Source: an uncultured Thermoleophilia bacterium (GTDB lineage: Bacteria; Actinomycetota; Thermoleophilia; Gaiellales; F1-60-MAGs149). From it: a stretch of DNA of 7,493 bases. Under the pieces are notes generated by a model. That model had not been told where the DNA came from. It saw only the letters and a program-made list of their open reading frames with translations, and searched no databases. The number at the start of each line of letters is the position of its first letter. Within the stretch, counting starts at the first letter, position 1. Below, in pieces: positions 1 through 5,456 of the stretch. The stretch covers positions 1-7,493 of the forward strand of contig CADCWC010000190.1 of NCBI GenBank assembly GCA_902806305.1. The letters are read 5' to 3'. A program made the translations under genes and the position numbers.

Positions 1-1
1 G

Positions 2-358
2 ATCTACCAGGCCGCGGGCATGGAGTACGGCATCCGCTGGGAGATCCTCGCGGAGATCAACGAGATCGAGACCGACTACGGCCGCAACCTCAACGTCTCG
101 AGCGCCGGCGCCCTGGGCTGGATGCAGTTCATGCCCGCGACGTGGCGGGCCTACGGGACCGACGCCTCGGGCGACGGCATCGCCGATCCGCACGATCCGG
201 TCGACGCGATCCACTCCGCGGCCCGCTACCTGGCCGCCGCCGGCTTCCGCGACGATCCGCGCGGTGCGATCTGGGCCTACAACCACGCCGACTGGTACGT
301 CCGTCAGGTGGTCGAGCTGTCGTGGTCGCTGCCGGCCCCGTTCGACGACGTCGACTGA
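2..358 (+). CDS. Lytic murein transglycosylase, C-terminal part (5' end outside window)
   Basis: The reading frame is open from base 2, so the gene begins before the window and only its last 118 residues are visible. It should cleave the MurNAc-GlcNAc bond of peptidoglycan with 1,6-anhydro product formation, outside the membrane. The segment IEIETDYGRN-like (visible residues 21-29, EIETDYGRN) matches the catalytic-Glu region of soluble/MltB-type transglycosylases, with E23 (bases 68-70) the probable catalytic acid. It is followed by SSAGALGWMQFMPATW (33-48), the family's G-x-MQFxPxTW signature, then a DPxDAIxSAARYL helix and an AIWAYNHADWYV motif near the end that lines the sugar groove. The protein stops about 20 residues after that motif, so the C-terminus is complete with no extra domain. 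Any signal peptide or N-terminal coiled coil would lie upstream and cannot be seen. The gene ends just before a strong hairpin. The family assignment is confident; the subfamily is not. Confidence 0.88.
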   Translation: MYQAAGMEYGIRWEILAEINEIETDYGRNLNVSSAGALGWMQFMPATWRAYGTDASGDGIADPHDPVDAIHSAARYLAAAGFRDDPRGAIWAYNHADWYVRQVVELSWSLPAPFDDVD

Positions 359-366
359 GCAACATC

Positions 367-401
367 CCCGCGGCCGGCCGGAGGGTCCGACCGGCCGCGG
401 G
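367..401. terminator. GC-rich inverted repeat, probable bidirectional terminator
   Basis: An 11-bp perfect inverted repeat (arms CCCGCGGCCGG at 367-377 and CCGGCCGCGGG at 391-401) encloses a 13-nt loop. It starts 8 bases after the transglycosylase stop and ends 20 bases before the stop of the convergent membrane-protein gene, the expected place for a shared terminator. There is no clear T-run on either side, so it is not a textbook intrinsic terminator; hairpins without U-tracts are common in high-GC actinobacteria. Confidence 0.6.
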
Positions 402-421
402 TGTCGACGGTCCTCCCTGTG

Positions 422-1138
422 CTACCGGCGCGTGCCGGGCCGATCGAGACGATCGCCGTCCGCCGAACGGACCGAGCTGTCGGGCGTGGCGTCGATGATG
501 CGTCCCCGGCCGCCGTCCAGGTCGCCGGTCGTGCCGTGCGACACCGTCTCCGTCATCGGGCGGGTGGTCGGCGCGGACGTCGTGACGCGCTGGTCGGCCA
601 CCGTCAGGTCGGCCTTGCGATGCCACCGCTCGCCCAGGATCCCGCCCAGCAGGCCGCCGAGGAGCATGGCCAGGGCAGAGGCGACACCCGTGCCGATGGC
701 CGTCGCGGTCGCGGCGTCGCTCGTGAAGAAGTTCGGCAGGTCGACCCGCTCGAACACGTTGTACTCGCTCCCCAGCCACGCGCCGAGTGCGGCCAGGAGC
801 GCGCCGAGCAGGAGCGCCCACACGGCCGTCATCACGCCGTTCAGCTTGCCGTCGTAGCGCGCGATGCGTGCGGCCGCCCAGCCGCCGAACAGGAACGCGA
901 GGAAGAGGGTGACGAGGCCGCCGACGAGGCCGCCGATGCCGAGCTCCTCCTCGATGCCCTCGACGCCCGTCTGGTAGCCGATCGCGCCGATGGCGGCCGT
1001 GATGAGACCGCCGAGGATCGTGATGGTGGCCAGCGCGGTCAGCATGCCGGCGATCGAGCCGAGCCAGTCGAGCCCGCCGAAGCGCAGCCTGGCCTCGCCG
1101 ATGCCGCCGCGTCCGCGGACCTGGTCGATGTCCGACAT
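422..1138 (-). CDS. Four-helix integral membrane protein, function unknown
   Basis: This 238-residue protein has no function I can assign. Hydrophobic segments lie at about residues 24-54, 68-94, 101-123 and 143-168, rich in Gly, Ala and Leu. A short hydrophilic N-terminus precedes them, and a polar, probably disordered tail of about 65 residues (Thr/Ser/Asp/Arg) follows. Between helices 2 and 3 sits the motif GGWAAARIARYDGKLNG, reminiscent of the small GG-x-xAGR-x-A..G repeat membrane proteins seen in Gram-positive bacteria (TIGR04086-like topology); that resemblance is a recollection of pattern, not a search result. I chose the ATG at 1138 because AAGGA lies 9 nt upstream. The frame stays open to a further start at 1201, but that adds 21 basic residues in a region better explained as promoter. 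The stop is TAG. It is transcribed away from the flavoprotein gene and converges on the transglycosylase. Confidence 0.8.
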   Translation of the reverse strand: MSDIDQVRGRGGIGEARLRFGGLDWLGSIAGMLTALATITILGGLITAAIGAIGYQTGVEGIEEELGIGGLVGGLVTLFLAFLFGGWAAARIARYDGKLNGVMTAVWALLLGALLAALGAWLGSEYNVFERVDLPNFFTSDAATATAIGTGVASALAMLLGGLLGGILGERWHRKADLTVADQRVTTSAPTTRPMTETVSHGTTGDLDGGRGRIIDATPDSSVRSADGDRLDRPGTRR

Positions 1139-1147
1139 ATCCGTACG

Positions 1148-1152
1148 TCCTT
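1148..1152 (-). promoter_or_regulatory. Ribosome binding site deciding the membrane-protein start
   Basis: AAGGA on the minus strand, 9 nt before the ATG at 1138. No comparable purine-rich site precedes the longer start at 1201, so this site favours the 238-residue product. Confidence 0.55.
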
Positions 1153-1195
1153 GCCGTAGGTGGTGAACGACTCCCGTGAGCCGTCGAAGCGCATG

Positions 1196-1230
1196 CTTCA
1201 CCGCCTGAAGACGCTGAAACCTCCTGAAAA
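1196..1230. repeat. Cluster of CTGAA repeats in a divergent promoter region
   Basis: Three direct copies of CTGAA(A/G) start at 1205, 1214 and 1224, about one helical turn apart. An inverted TTCA at 1197-1200 forms a 5-bp dyad with the first copy (CTTCA 1196-1200, TGAAG 1206-1210, loop CCGCC). They lie in the 119-125 bp gap between two divergent genes, just upstream of the flavoprotein's -10 element. The arrangement could be a regulator-binding array, but no known operator is recognised and chance is possible with such short units. Confidence 0.35.
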
Positions 1231-1251
1231 GGTACAGCGCGGTCGCGCGCC

Positions 1252-1257
1252 TACACT
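1252..1257 (+). promoter_or_regulatory. Putative -10 element for a leaderless flavoprotein transcript
   Basis: TACACT fits the actinobacterial TANNNT -10 pattern. A start of transcription 6-7 nt downstream would fall at the in-frame ATG at 1264, giving a leaderless mRNA, which agrees with the lack of any Shine-Dalgarno sequence upstream of either ATG. The overlapping reverse-strand reading TAGTGT (1258-1253) also fits TANNNT, so the element could fire in both directions. No convincing -35 was found at 16-18 nt. Confidence 0.5.
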
Positions 1258-2694
1258 ATGTCCATGCGATTCGTGATTCTGGGCGGCGGTCCCGCGGGCT
1301 ACGCCGCGGCCTCCGCGGCGTCCGGACTGGGCGCCGACGTGACGCTCGTCGAGGACCAGGGGCTGGGCGGGAACTGCACCCTCACCGACTGCATCCCGTC
1401 GAAGACGCTGCTCGAGACGGCCGACACCATGGCCGCCGTCGACCGTGCGGAGAAGCTCGGCCTCGAGTTCGACCACGGCAAGCCGCGGGTCGACCTCCTG
1501 CGGACGATCGCGCACGCCCGGTGGGTCGCCGCGCATCAGTCGCGCGGCATCCGCGACCGCCTCGAGGCGACGGCGGCGACGCTGCTGCACGGTCGGGCGC
1601 GGATCGTCGCCCCGGGCCGGCTCGAGCTGCACACCGACGTCGGGCTGCGCGACCTCACCTACGACCGCCTGATCATCGCCACGGGGGCGAGCCCGTGGGA
1701 GCCGCCGTTCGCCCAGGTCGACCACCGACGCGTCTTCACGACCCGCGAGGTGCTCGGCGTCCGCGAGCTGCCCGAGCACCTGATCGTCGTGGGAGCGGGC
1801 GCCACGGGCTGCGAGTACGCCGACTTCTTCCTGTCCTGCGGCGTCCGCGTGACGCTGCTCTCGGCGCGCGACCAGGTGCTGCCGCAGGAGGACCGGGACG
1901 TGGCCGAGATCCTGCAGGAGGAGCTCCTCGCGCGCGGGATGGAGCTCCAGCTCGCCGCGCGGGTGTCGGCCGTCGAGCTGACCGCCGACGGCGTCGAGGC
2001 GCGCACGCCCGACGGTCGCTCGTTCGCGGGCTCGCACGCGATCGTCTGCATGGGCCAGCGGCCGAACACGGCCGACCTCGGCATCGAGACGCTCGGCCTC
2101 GAGACCGACGAGCGCGGCGCCCTCGTCGTCGACGAGCACACGCAGACGAGCGTCGAGGGCGTCTACGCGGTGGGCGACGTGACGGGCGGCCTCATGCTGG
2201 CCTCCACCGGCGCGATGCAGGGCCGCCACGCGGCCCTCGACGCCCTCGACCGGCTCGTCGAGCCGCTCGACCTGCGCACCGTCCCCTGGACGGTCTTCAC
2301 CCGGCCGGAGGTGGCCTCGGTGGGCGTCACGGAGACGGCCGCACGGCGCGAGGACCGAGCGGTCGACATCACGAAGCACTACCTCCGCGCAAATCCCCGA
2401 GGCGTCATCGCGGACGCCGTCGAAGGCGTCATCAAGCTCGTCACGGAACCCGACACCGGCGTCGTCCTCGGCGGCTCGATCGTCGGCTACCGGGCCTCGG
2501 AGATGATCACGACGATCGCCCTGGCGGTCCGGGCCGAGCTGCCGGTGGACGTCCTGGCCGACACGGGCACCGTCACGCCGTCGATGTCCGAGTCGATCCA
2601 GCGGGCGGCCGAGAAGGCCGTCAACGGTCGGCTCCGCGCCGCGGGGGGCGAGGGTCGCCTGGCCACCCGCACCCAGCACGCGCTCGGCGCCTGA
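1258..2694 (+). CDS. lpdA: LpdA-type flavoprotein disulfide reductase / NAD(P)H quinone reductase
   Basis: This 478-residue FAD-dependent, two-dinucleotide-fold pyridine nucleotide-disulfide oxidoreductase has the family's normal length and order: FAD-binding GGGPAG (residues 9-14), redox motif GGNCTLTDCIPSK with Cys40 and Cys45, ATGASP (141-146), NAD(P)-binding GAGATG (179-184), the second FAD motif GVYAVGDV (301-308), then the dimerisation domain. True lipoamide dehydrogenases and glutathione reductases carry HxxxxE in that last domain; here the aligned segment is TVTPSMSE, with Thr440 in place of the catalytic His and Glu445 kept. Loss of that His, and the overall sequence, recall Mycobacterium tuberculosis LpdA (Rv3303c), a quinone reductase without lipoamide dehydrogenase activity, as I remember it. 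That protein has lost the first redox Cys, which this one keeps. Cytosolic redox defence is the likely role; no 2-oxoacid dehydrogenase genes adjoin it. The ATG at 1264 (476 residues) is an equally good start and fits leaderless transcription. Confidence 0.85.
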   Translation: MSMRFVILGGGPAGYAAASAASGLGADVTLVEDQGLGGNCTLTDCIPSKTLLETADTMAAVDRAEKLGLEFDHGKPRVDLLRTIAHARWVAAHQSRGIRDRLEATAATLLHGRARIVAPGRLELHTDVGLRDLTYDRLIIATGASPWEPPFAQVDHRRVFTTREVLGVRELPEHLIVVGAGATGCEYADFFLSCGVRVTLLSARDQVLPQEDRDVAEILQEELLARGMELQLAARVSAVELTADGVEARTPDGRSFAGSHAIVCMGQRPNTADLGIETLGLETDERGALVVDEHTQTSVEGVYAVGDVTGGLMLASTGAMQGRHAALDALDRLVEPLDLRTVPWTVFTRPEVASVGVTETAARREDRAVDITKHYLRANPRGVIADAVEGVIKLVTEPDTGVVLGGSIVGYRASEMITTIALAVRAELPVDVLADTGTVTPSMSESIQRAAEKAVNGRLRAAGGEGRLATRTQHALGA

Positions 2695-2714
2695 GCACCC
2701 CTCGCGGTCAGGCG
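2688..2714. terminator. Inverted repeat made by two convergent stop regions
   Basis: CGCCTGA (2688-2694) and TCAGGCG (2708-2714) form a perfect 7-bp dyad with a 13-nt loop. The arms contain the flavoprotein's stop (2692-2694) and the PilZ gene's stop (2708-2710, reverse strand). It may work as a bidirectional terminator for genes only 13 nt apart. Part of the symmetry simply reflects both genes ending in GCC TGA, and there is no T-tract. Confidence 0.35.
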
Positions 2715-3082
2715 GTGAGCGGCGCCTGGGGCGTCCCGGCGTGCCCGAGGCGCAACGCGATCTGGTCCTGCAGGCTCCGCTGGTCGCCCGCCGAGCCGCC
2801 GACGAACTCGACCGCCACCTCGTGGTTGTGGTCGGACAGCGAGCGGACCCGGACGACGCGGGCGTCGAAGCGGAGCGCAGGCGTATCGCCGTCGGGGCGG
2901 AGGGCGATCCGGACGCGTCGACCGACCTCGAGCGGCTCGGCGGCGACGAGCAGCACGCCGCCCAGCGAGAAGTTCAGCATGTGCGAGTCGAGGCCCGCGC
3001 CGTCGTCGCTCAGGTCGATCTCGACCCGCACGTCGTCGGCGATGCGGACGAACCGGCGTCGCTCGCTCCCGCGGCGTTGCAC
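2708..3082 (-). CDS. PilZ domain protein, probable c-di-GMP effector
   Basis: This 124-residue single-domain PilZ protein carries both signature elements of cyclic-di-GMP binding: the arginine motif RRFVR (residues 9-13, RxxxR) near the N-terminus and NFSLGG (37-42, the [D/N]xSxxG motif) at the start of the beta-barrel. Strands VRIALRP, FDARVVRV and HEVAVEFVG follow, as expected. There is no YcgR-N or glycosyltransferase domain, so it must act through a partner. The start is GTG, 2 nt after the sigma-factor stop, with GGAAGGAAGG ending 6 nt upstream inside the sigma gene, so the two are almost certainly co-transcribed and perhaps translationally coupled. PilZ proteins near flagellar genes often slow or steer the motor in response to c-di-GMP; that role here is inferred from the FlhF-like gene further upstream. 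Binding residues look intact. The domain is confident; the partner is unknown. Confidence 0.88.
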   Translation of the reverse strand: MQRRGSERRRFVRIADDVRVEIDLSDDGAGLDSHMLNFSLGGVLLVAAEPLEVGRRVRIALRPDGDTPALRFDARVVRVRSLSDHNHEVAVEFVGGSAGDQRSLQDQIALRLGHAGTPQAPLTA

Positions 3083-3084
3083 CG

Positions 3085-4080
3085 TCAGCCTTCCTTCCGC
3101 AGGTACTCGCGGAGCCCGGGCCAGTTCAGCTCGAGCTCACGGAGGGCGCGCCCCTCGACCTGCCGGACGCGCTCGCGCGTCACGCCGAGGCGGGTGCCGA
3201 CCTCCTCGAGCGTCGCGGGCTTCGAGCCGTCGAGGCCGTAGCGCAGGTCGACCACGTCGCGCATGCGCTCGTGCAGGTCGTCGAGCGCCACGTTCAGCTC
3301 GGTCAGCTTCATGCTCTCCGCCACGACCTCCTCGGGCCGGTCGGCGTTCCGATCCTCGACCAGGTCGGAGAACTGGGAGTCCCCCTCGCCGACCGGCGTC
3401 TCGAGCGAGACCGGGTCCTCGAGCAGCGCGCGCAGCTGGATGATCCGCGCCTTGGGCAGCTCGAGCCGCTCCGCGAGCTCGTCGGGCGTCGCCTCGCGGC
3501 CGAGCGTCTGCATCAGCTCGCGGTCGACCCGGTGGAGCTTCTTCAGCACGTCGACGACGTGGACCGGGAGCCGGATGGTGCGGGCCTGGTCGGCGATCGC
3601 CCGCGAGATCGACTGGCGGATCCACCACGTGGCGTACGTCGAGAGCTTGAAGCCCTTGCGGTGGTCGAACTTCTCCACCGCCCGGATCAGGCCGAGGTTG
3701 CCCTCCTGGATGAGGTCGAGGAGCGGCACGCCCGAGCTGGAGTACGCCTTGGCGATCGAGATGACGAGCCGGAGGTTGCACTCGACGAGCCGCGCCTTGG
3801 CCTGCAGGTCGCCGGTGTCCTTGCGCTTGGCGAGGGCGGCCTCCTCCCGGGCGGTCAGCAGGCGGCCGTTGCCGATCTGCCGGACGTACGTCCGCAGCAG
3901 GTCGACCTCCTCCGCGGGAGCCACGTGCTCGGCGGGATCGGGCGTCTCCTCGTCGTCGAGGACCGTGACGGCCTCGGCCTCGCCGTCGGGGCCGACCGCG
4001 GCGCCGACGAGCTCCAGGTGTGGTCGCGGCGAGGCCTCGGAGTCGAGGGGCGCCGTCGTGAGGGGTTCGGGAACACTCAT
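3085..4080 (-). CDS. RpoD/SigA-type sigma-70 factor (group 1/2)
   Basis: This 331-residue sigma subunit directs RNA polymerase to promoters. It has an acidic, low-complexity N-terminus of about 58 residues in place of region 1.1. Region 1.2 follows (LLRTYVRQIGNGRLLTAREE, about 61-80), then region 2 with RLVECNLRLVISIAK and the -10-reading KLSTYATWWIRQSISRAI (145-162). Next come region 3 (IRLPVHVVDVLKKL and a QFSDLVEDRNADRPEE finger around 236-251) and region 4 with the -35 helix-turn-helix ATLEEVGTRLGVTRERVRQVE (289-309). All core regions are complete, so it is not an ECF or FliA/WhiG-type factor. It could be the primary sigma or one of the RpoD paralogues common in actinobacteria; length and the lack of region 1.1 favour a paralogue. 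ATG at 4080 is chosen over GTG at 4113 (11 residues longer) on start-codon preference; neither has a good Shine-Dalgarno site. PilZ follows after 2 nt. Confidence 0.88.
   Translation of the reverse strand: MSVPEPLTTAPLDSEASPRPHLELVGAAVGPDGEAEAVTVLDDEETPDPAEHVAPAEEVDLLRTYVRQIGNGRLLTAREEAALAKRKDTGDLQAKARLVECNLRLVISIAKAYSSSGVPLLDLIQEGNLGLIRAVEKFDHRKGFKLSTYATWWIRQSISRAIADQARTIRLPVHVVDVLKKLHRVDRELMQTLGREATPDELAERLELPKARIIQLRALLEDPVSLETPVGEGDSQFSDLVEDRNADRPEEVVAESMKLTELNVALDDLHERMRDVVDLRYGLDGSKPATLEEVGTRLGVTRERVRQVEGRALRELELNWPGLREYLRKEG
3089..3098 (-). promoter_or_regulatory. Strong ribosome binding site for the PilZ gene
   Basis: GGAAGGAAGG on the minus strand lies within the last codons of the sigma gene, 6 nt before the GTG start. 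It fixes the PilZ start and supports coupled expression of the pair. Confidence 0.7.
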
Positions 4081-4167
4081 GGTGCTGAACCCATCGGCGC
4101 CGGTGGCCCGCACCTTGAGCGCGGGAGCCTTGACTTTCCGCGAAAGCTGAGTAGTGACGCGCGGCGA

Positions 4168-4205
4168 CGGCGTCTCCCCCGTCCGGGGGATGCCCGCCTA
4201 CGCCG
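4168..4205 (-). terminator. Nested GC hairpin between response regulator and sigma factor
   Basis: An inner dyad TCCCCC (4175-4180) / GGGGGA (4185-4190) with a GTCC loop is enclosed by outer arms CGGCGT (4168-4173) and ACGCCG (4200-4205). It lies 7-44 nt after the response-regulator stop, in the non-coding gap before the sigma gene. It could end the upstream transcript or attenuate read-through into sigma and PilZ. No U-tract follows in the transcribed direction. The rest of the 131-bp gap (4081-4211) shows only a small CTTTC-CGC-GAAAG dyad at 4134-4146 and no recognisable promoter. Confidence 0.4.
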
Positions 4206-4211
4206 CTCCTG

Positions 4212-4661
4212 TCAGCCCGTCGGGAGCTTCACGAGGCCCGAGAACCAGAAGTCCTCGATGGCCCGCACGGCGCGCGCGAACTGGTCGAAGTCGAGCGGCT
4301 TCGCCACGTAGCAGTTGGCGTGGAGGTCGTACGACGACTCGATGTCCGCCCGGGCCGTCGACGTGGTCAGGACCACGACCGGGATCCGCCGGAGGTCGGG
4401 GTCGTCCTTGAGCTCCGTCAGGACCTCCCGCCCGTCCATCCGCGGCATGTTGAGGTCGAGCAGGATCAGGTCGGGCCGCGGCCGACCCGCGAACGCCTCC
4501 TGGCGGCGGAGGAACTGGAGCGCCTCCTCGCCGTCCCGGGCGACGTGCAGCTCCGCCGTCAGGCTTCCCTCCCGGAGTGCCTCCTGGGTGAGCCGGACGT
4601 CGGCCCGGTTGTCGTCCACGAGCAGGATCCGGACGGGCCGTGTCGGCCCCTGTTCAGTCAC
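4212..4661 (-). CDS. Single-domain response regulator, Rcp1/CheY type
   Basis: This 149-residue protein consists of one receiver domain with no output domain. The acidic pocket is Asp16-Asp17 (ILLVDDN), the phospho-acceptor is Asp69 (LILLDLNMPRMDG), the switch Thr/Ser lie at VVLTTS (96-101) and the conserved Lys121 is in VAKPLD. The C-terminal part, with DIESSYDLHANCYVAKPLDF and a final FWFSGLVKLP, closely follows the Rcp1 family of regulators that pair with phytochrome-like or other hybrid histidine kinases. It would pass phosphate or bind a protein partner rather than DNA. Start GTG at 4661 is chosen because GGAG lies 5 nt upstream; the frame is open to 4736 but that adds 25 residues unlike a receiver domain. 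No histidine kinase is visible. It sits between the flhF-linked unknown genes (96-nt gap) and the sigma gene (131-nt gap), so it may have its own promoter. Its link to motility is inference. Confidence 0.9.
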   Translation of the reverse strand: MTEQGPTRPVRILLVDDNRADVRLTQEALREGSLTAELHVARDGEEALQFLRRQEAFAGRPRPDLILLDLNMPRMDGREVLTELKDDPDLRRIPVVVLTTSTARADIESSYDLHANCYVAKPLDFDQFARAVRAIEDFWFSGLVKLPTG

Positions 4662-4666
4662 GCACG

Positions 4667-4670
4667 CTCC
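4667..4670 (-). promoter_or_regulatory. Ribosome binding site fixing the response-regulator start
   Basis: GGAG (within GGTGGAG) on the minus strand is 5 nt before the GTG at 4661. It supports the 149-residue product over the longer open frame starting at 4736. Confidence 0.5.
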
Positions 4671-4757
4671 ACCGACATCTCGTCCCCCTATCGCATCGGG
4701 CCATCGTGCGGTGTACCCGGCCCGCGCGACGATCACACCCGCGTGCCCGGCATCGTG

Positions 4758-5456
4758 TCACCGCCGGCGGACCTCGCGCGGGACTGCGGGCAGCTCCACG
4801 GTGACGAGTCCGCCCGTCGATCGTCGGCGCCCGACGACGAGCGTGGCGGGGCGCGGCCGCGCTACGGGCGCGAGGCGCAGGCGGACGCCGCCCTCGACGG
4901 CCGTCACGCTGTGGACGGCGCCGCCCGGCACGCGCTCGAAGACCCCGACGAGCGCCAGGTCGGCCGCGCTCGCGGCCCCCGAGCGACGCAGCAGGGCGGT
5001 CAGGCACCGGCGCAGGTGCTCGGCCCCGATCCGCGCCGGCGGCGTCGCACGGACGCGCACGTCGAGCAGCGCCGCGGGCCGGCCGAGACGGACCTCGGGG
5101 CGCGGCAGCCGCACGGCCGCGCCGTGGTCGGTGGTCGTCGGCAGGATCGCCCGGCGGATCGTCGCGCGGCGGATCGTCAGGTCGGGGCCGCGCTGCACGG
5201 GCACCTGGGCGAGCAGCGCCGTGGGGAGCACGTCGACCGCGGGGCGGAGCTCCTCCTCGACGTACGTGACGGCCGGATCTGGGTCGGTCAGCTCGACGAC
5301 GGCGACGTCCGGTGCGAGCGCGACCCCCTCGCTCCCCACCACGGGCGGCGCGACGACCTGCGTCGGCGGTGCTGCCGGACTGAGCGGCGCCTGCCGGACG
5401 TCGACGGCGACCGGTGCCACCCGGGCGCCGAGCGGCGTCCGAGCCCCACCTCTCAC
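4758..5456 (-). CDS. Uncharacterised protein in the flhF-linked block (232 aa)
   Basis: I do not recognise this protein. The start is a GTG at 5456 whose bases overlap the upstream TGA (GTGA, 5456-5453), the classic sign of translational coupling; the frame is open far beyond, but there it only shadows the next gene. Third codon positions are strongly G/C, as in its neighbours, so it looks genuine. Residues 1-45 are rich in Pro, Ala and Val and probably extended. A mid-region alternates short acidic and hydrophobic stretches (VAVVELTDPDPAVTYVEEEL). A duplicated pentapeptide, TIRRATIRRA, is encoded by a 15-bp tandem repeat near 5152-5178. The C-terminal half contains a basic helix (AEHLRRCLTALLRRSG), then beta-rich segments ending in Arg-Arg-Arg. 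No signal peptide, transmembrane helix or catalytic motif is evident. It is the last gene before a 96-nt gap. Confidence 0.65.
   Translation of the reverse strand: MRGGARTPLGARVAPVAVDVRQAPLSPAAPPTQVVAPPVVGSEGVALAPDVAVVELTDPDPAVTYVEEELRPAVDVLPTALLAQVPVQRGPDLTIRRATIRRAILPTTTDHGAAVRLPRPEVRLGRPAALLDVRVRATPPARIGAEHLRRCLTALLRRSGAASAADLALVGVFERVPGGAVHSVTAVEGGVRLRLAPVARPRPATLVVGRRRSTGGLVTVELPAVPREVRRR

Noticed and set aside
1198..2679. 493-codon open frame opposite the flavoprotein gene
   Set aside because: Its translation is a low-complexity Arg/Gly/Asp/Val mix without motifs, and it mirrors a complete, recognisable flavoprotein. Long antisense frames are expected at this GC content.
1521..3443. 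640-codon open frame on the plus strand spanning lpdA, PilZ and part of sigma
   Set aside because: Arg/Pro/Ala-rich composition typical of a frame-shifted shadow, and it crosses three well-supported genes on two strands.
4134..4146. CTTTC-CGC-GAAAG dyad upstream of sigma as an operator
   Set aside because: Arms are only 5 bp and no known regulator motif or promoter elements could be matched around it.
4662..4736. Longer start for the response regulator
   Set aside because: The added 25 residues do not resemble a receiver domain, and the GTG at 4661 has a well-placed GGAG site.
4662..4757. Promoter for the response regulator in the 96-bp gap
   Set aside because: A GGGTAC-like string and a GATAGG string were noted, but neither has a matching partner box at acceptable spacing.
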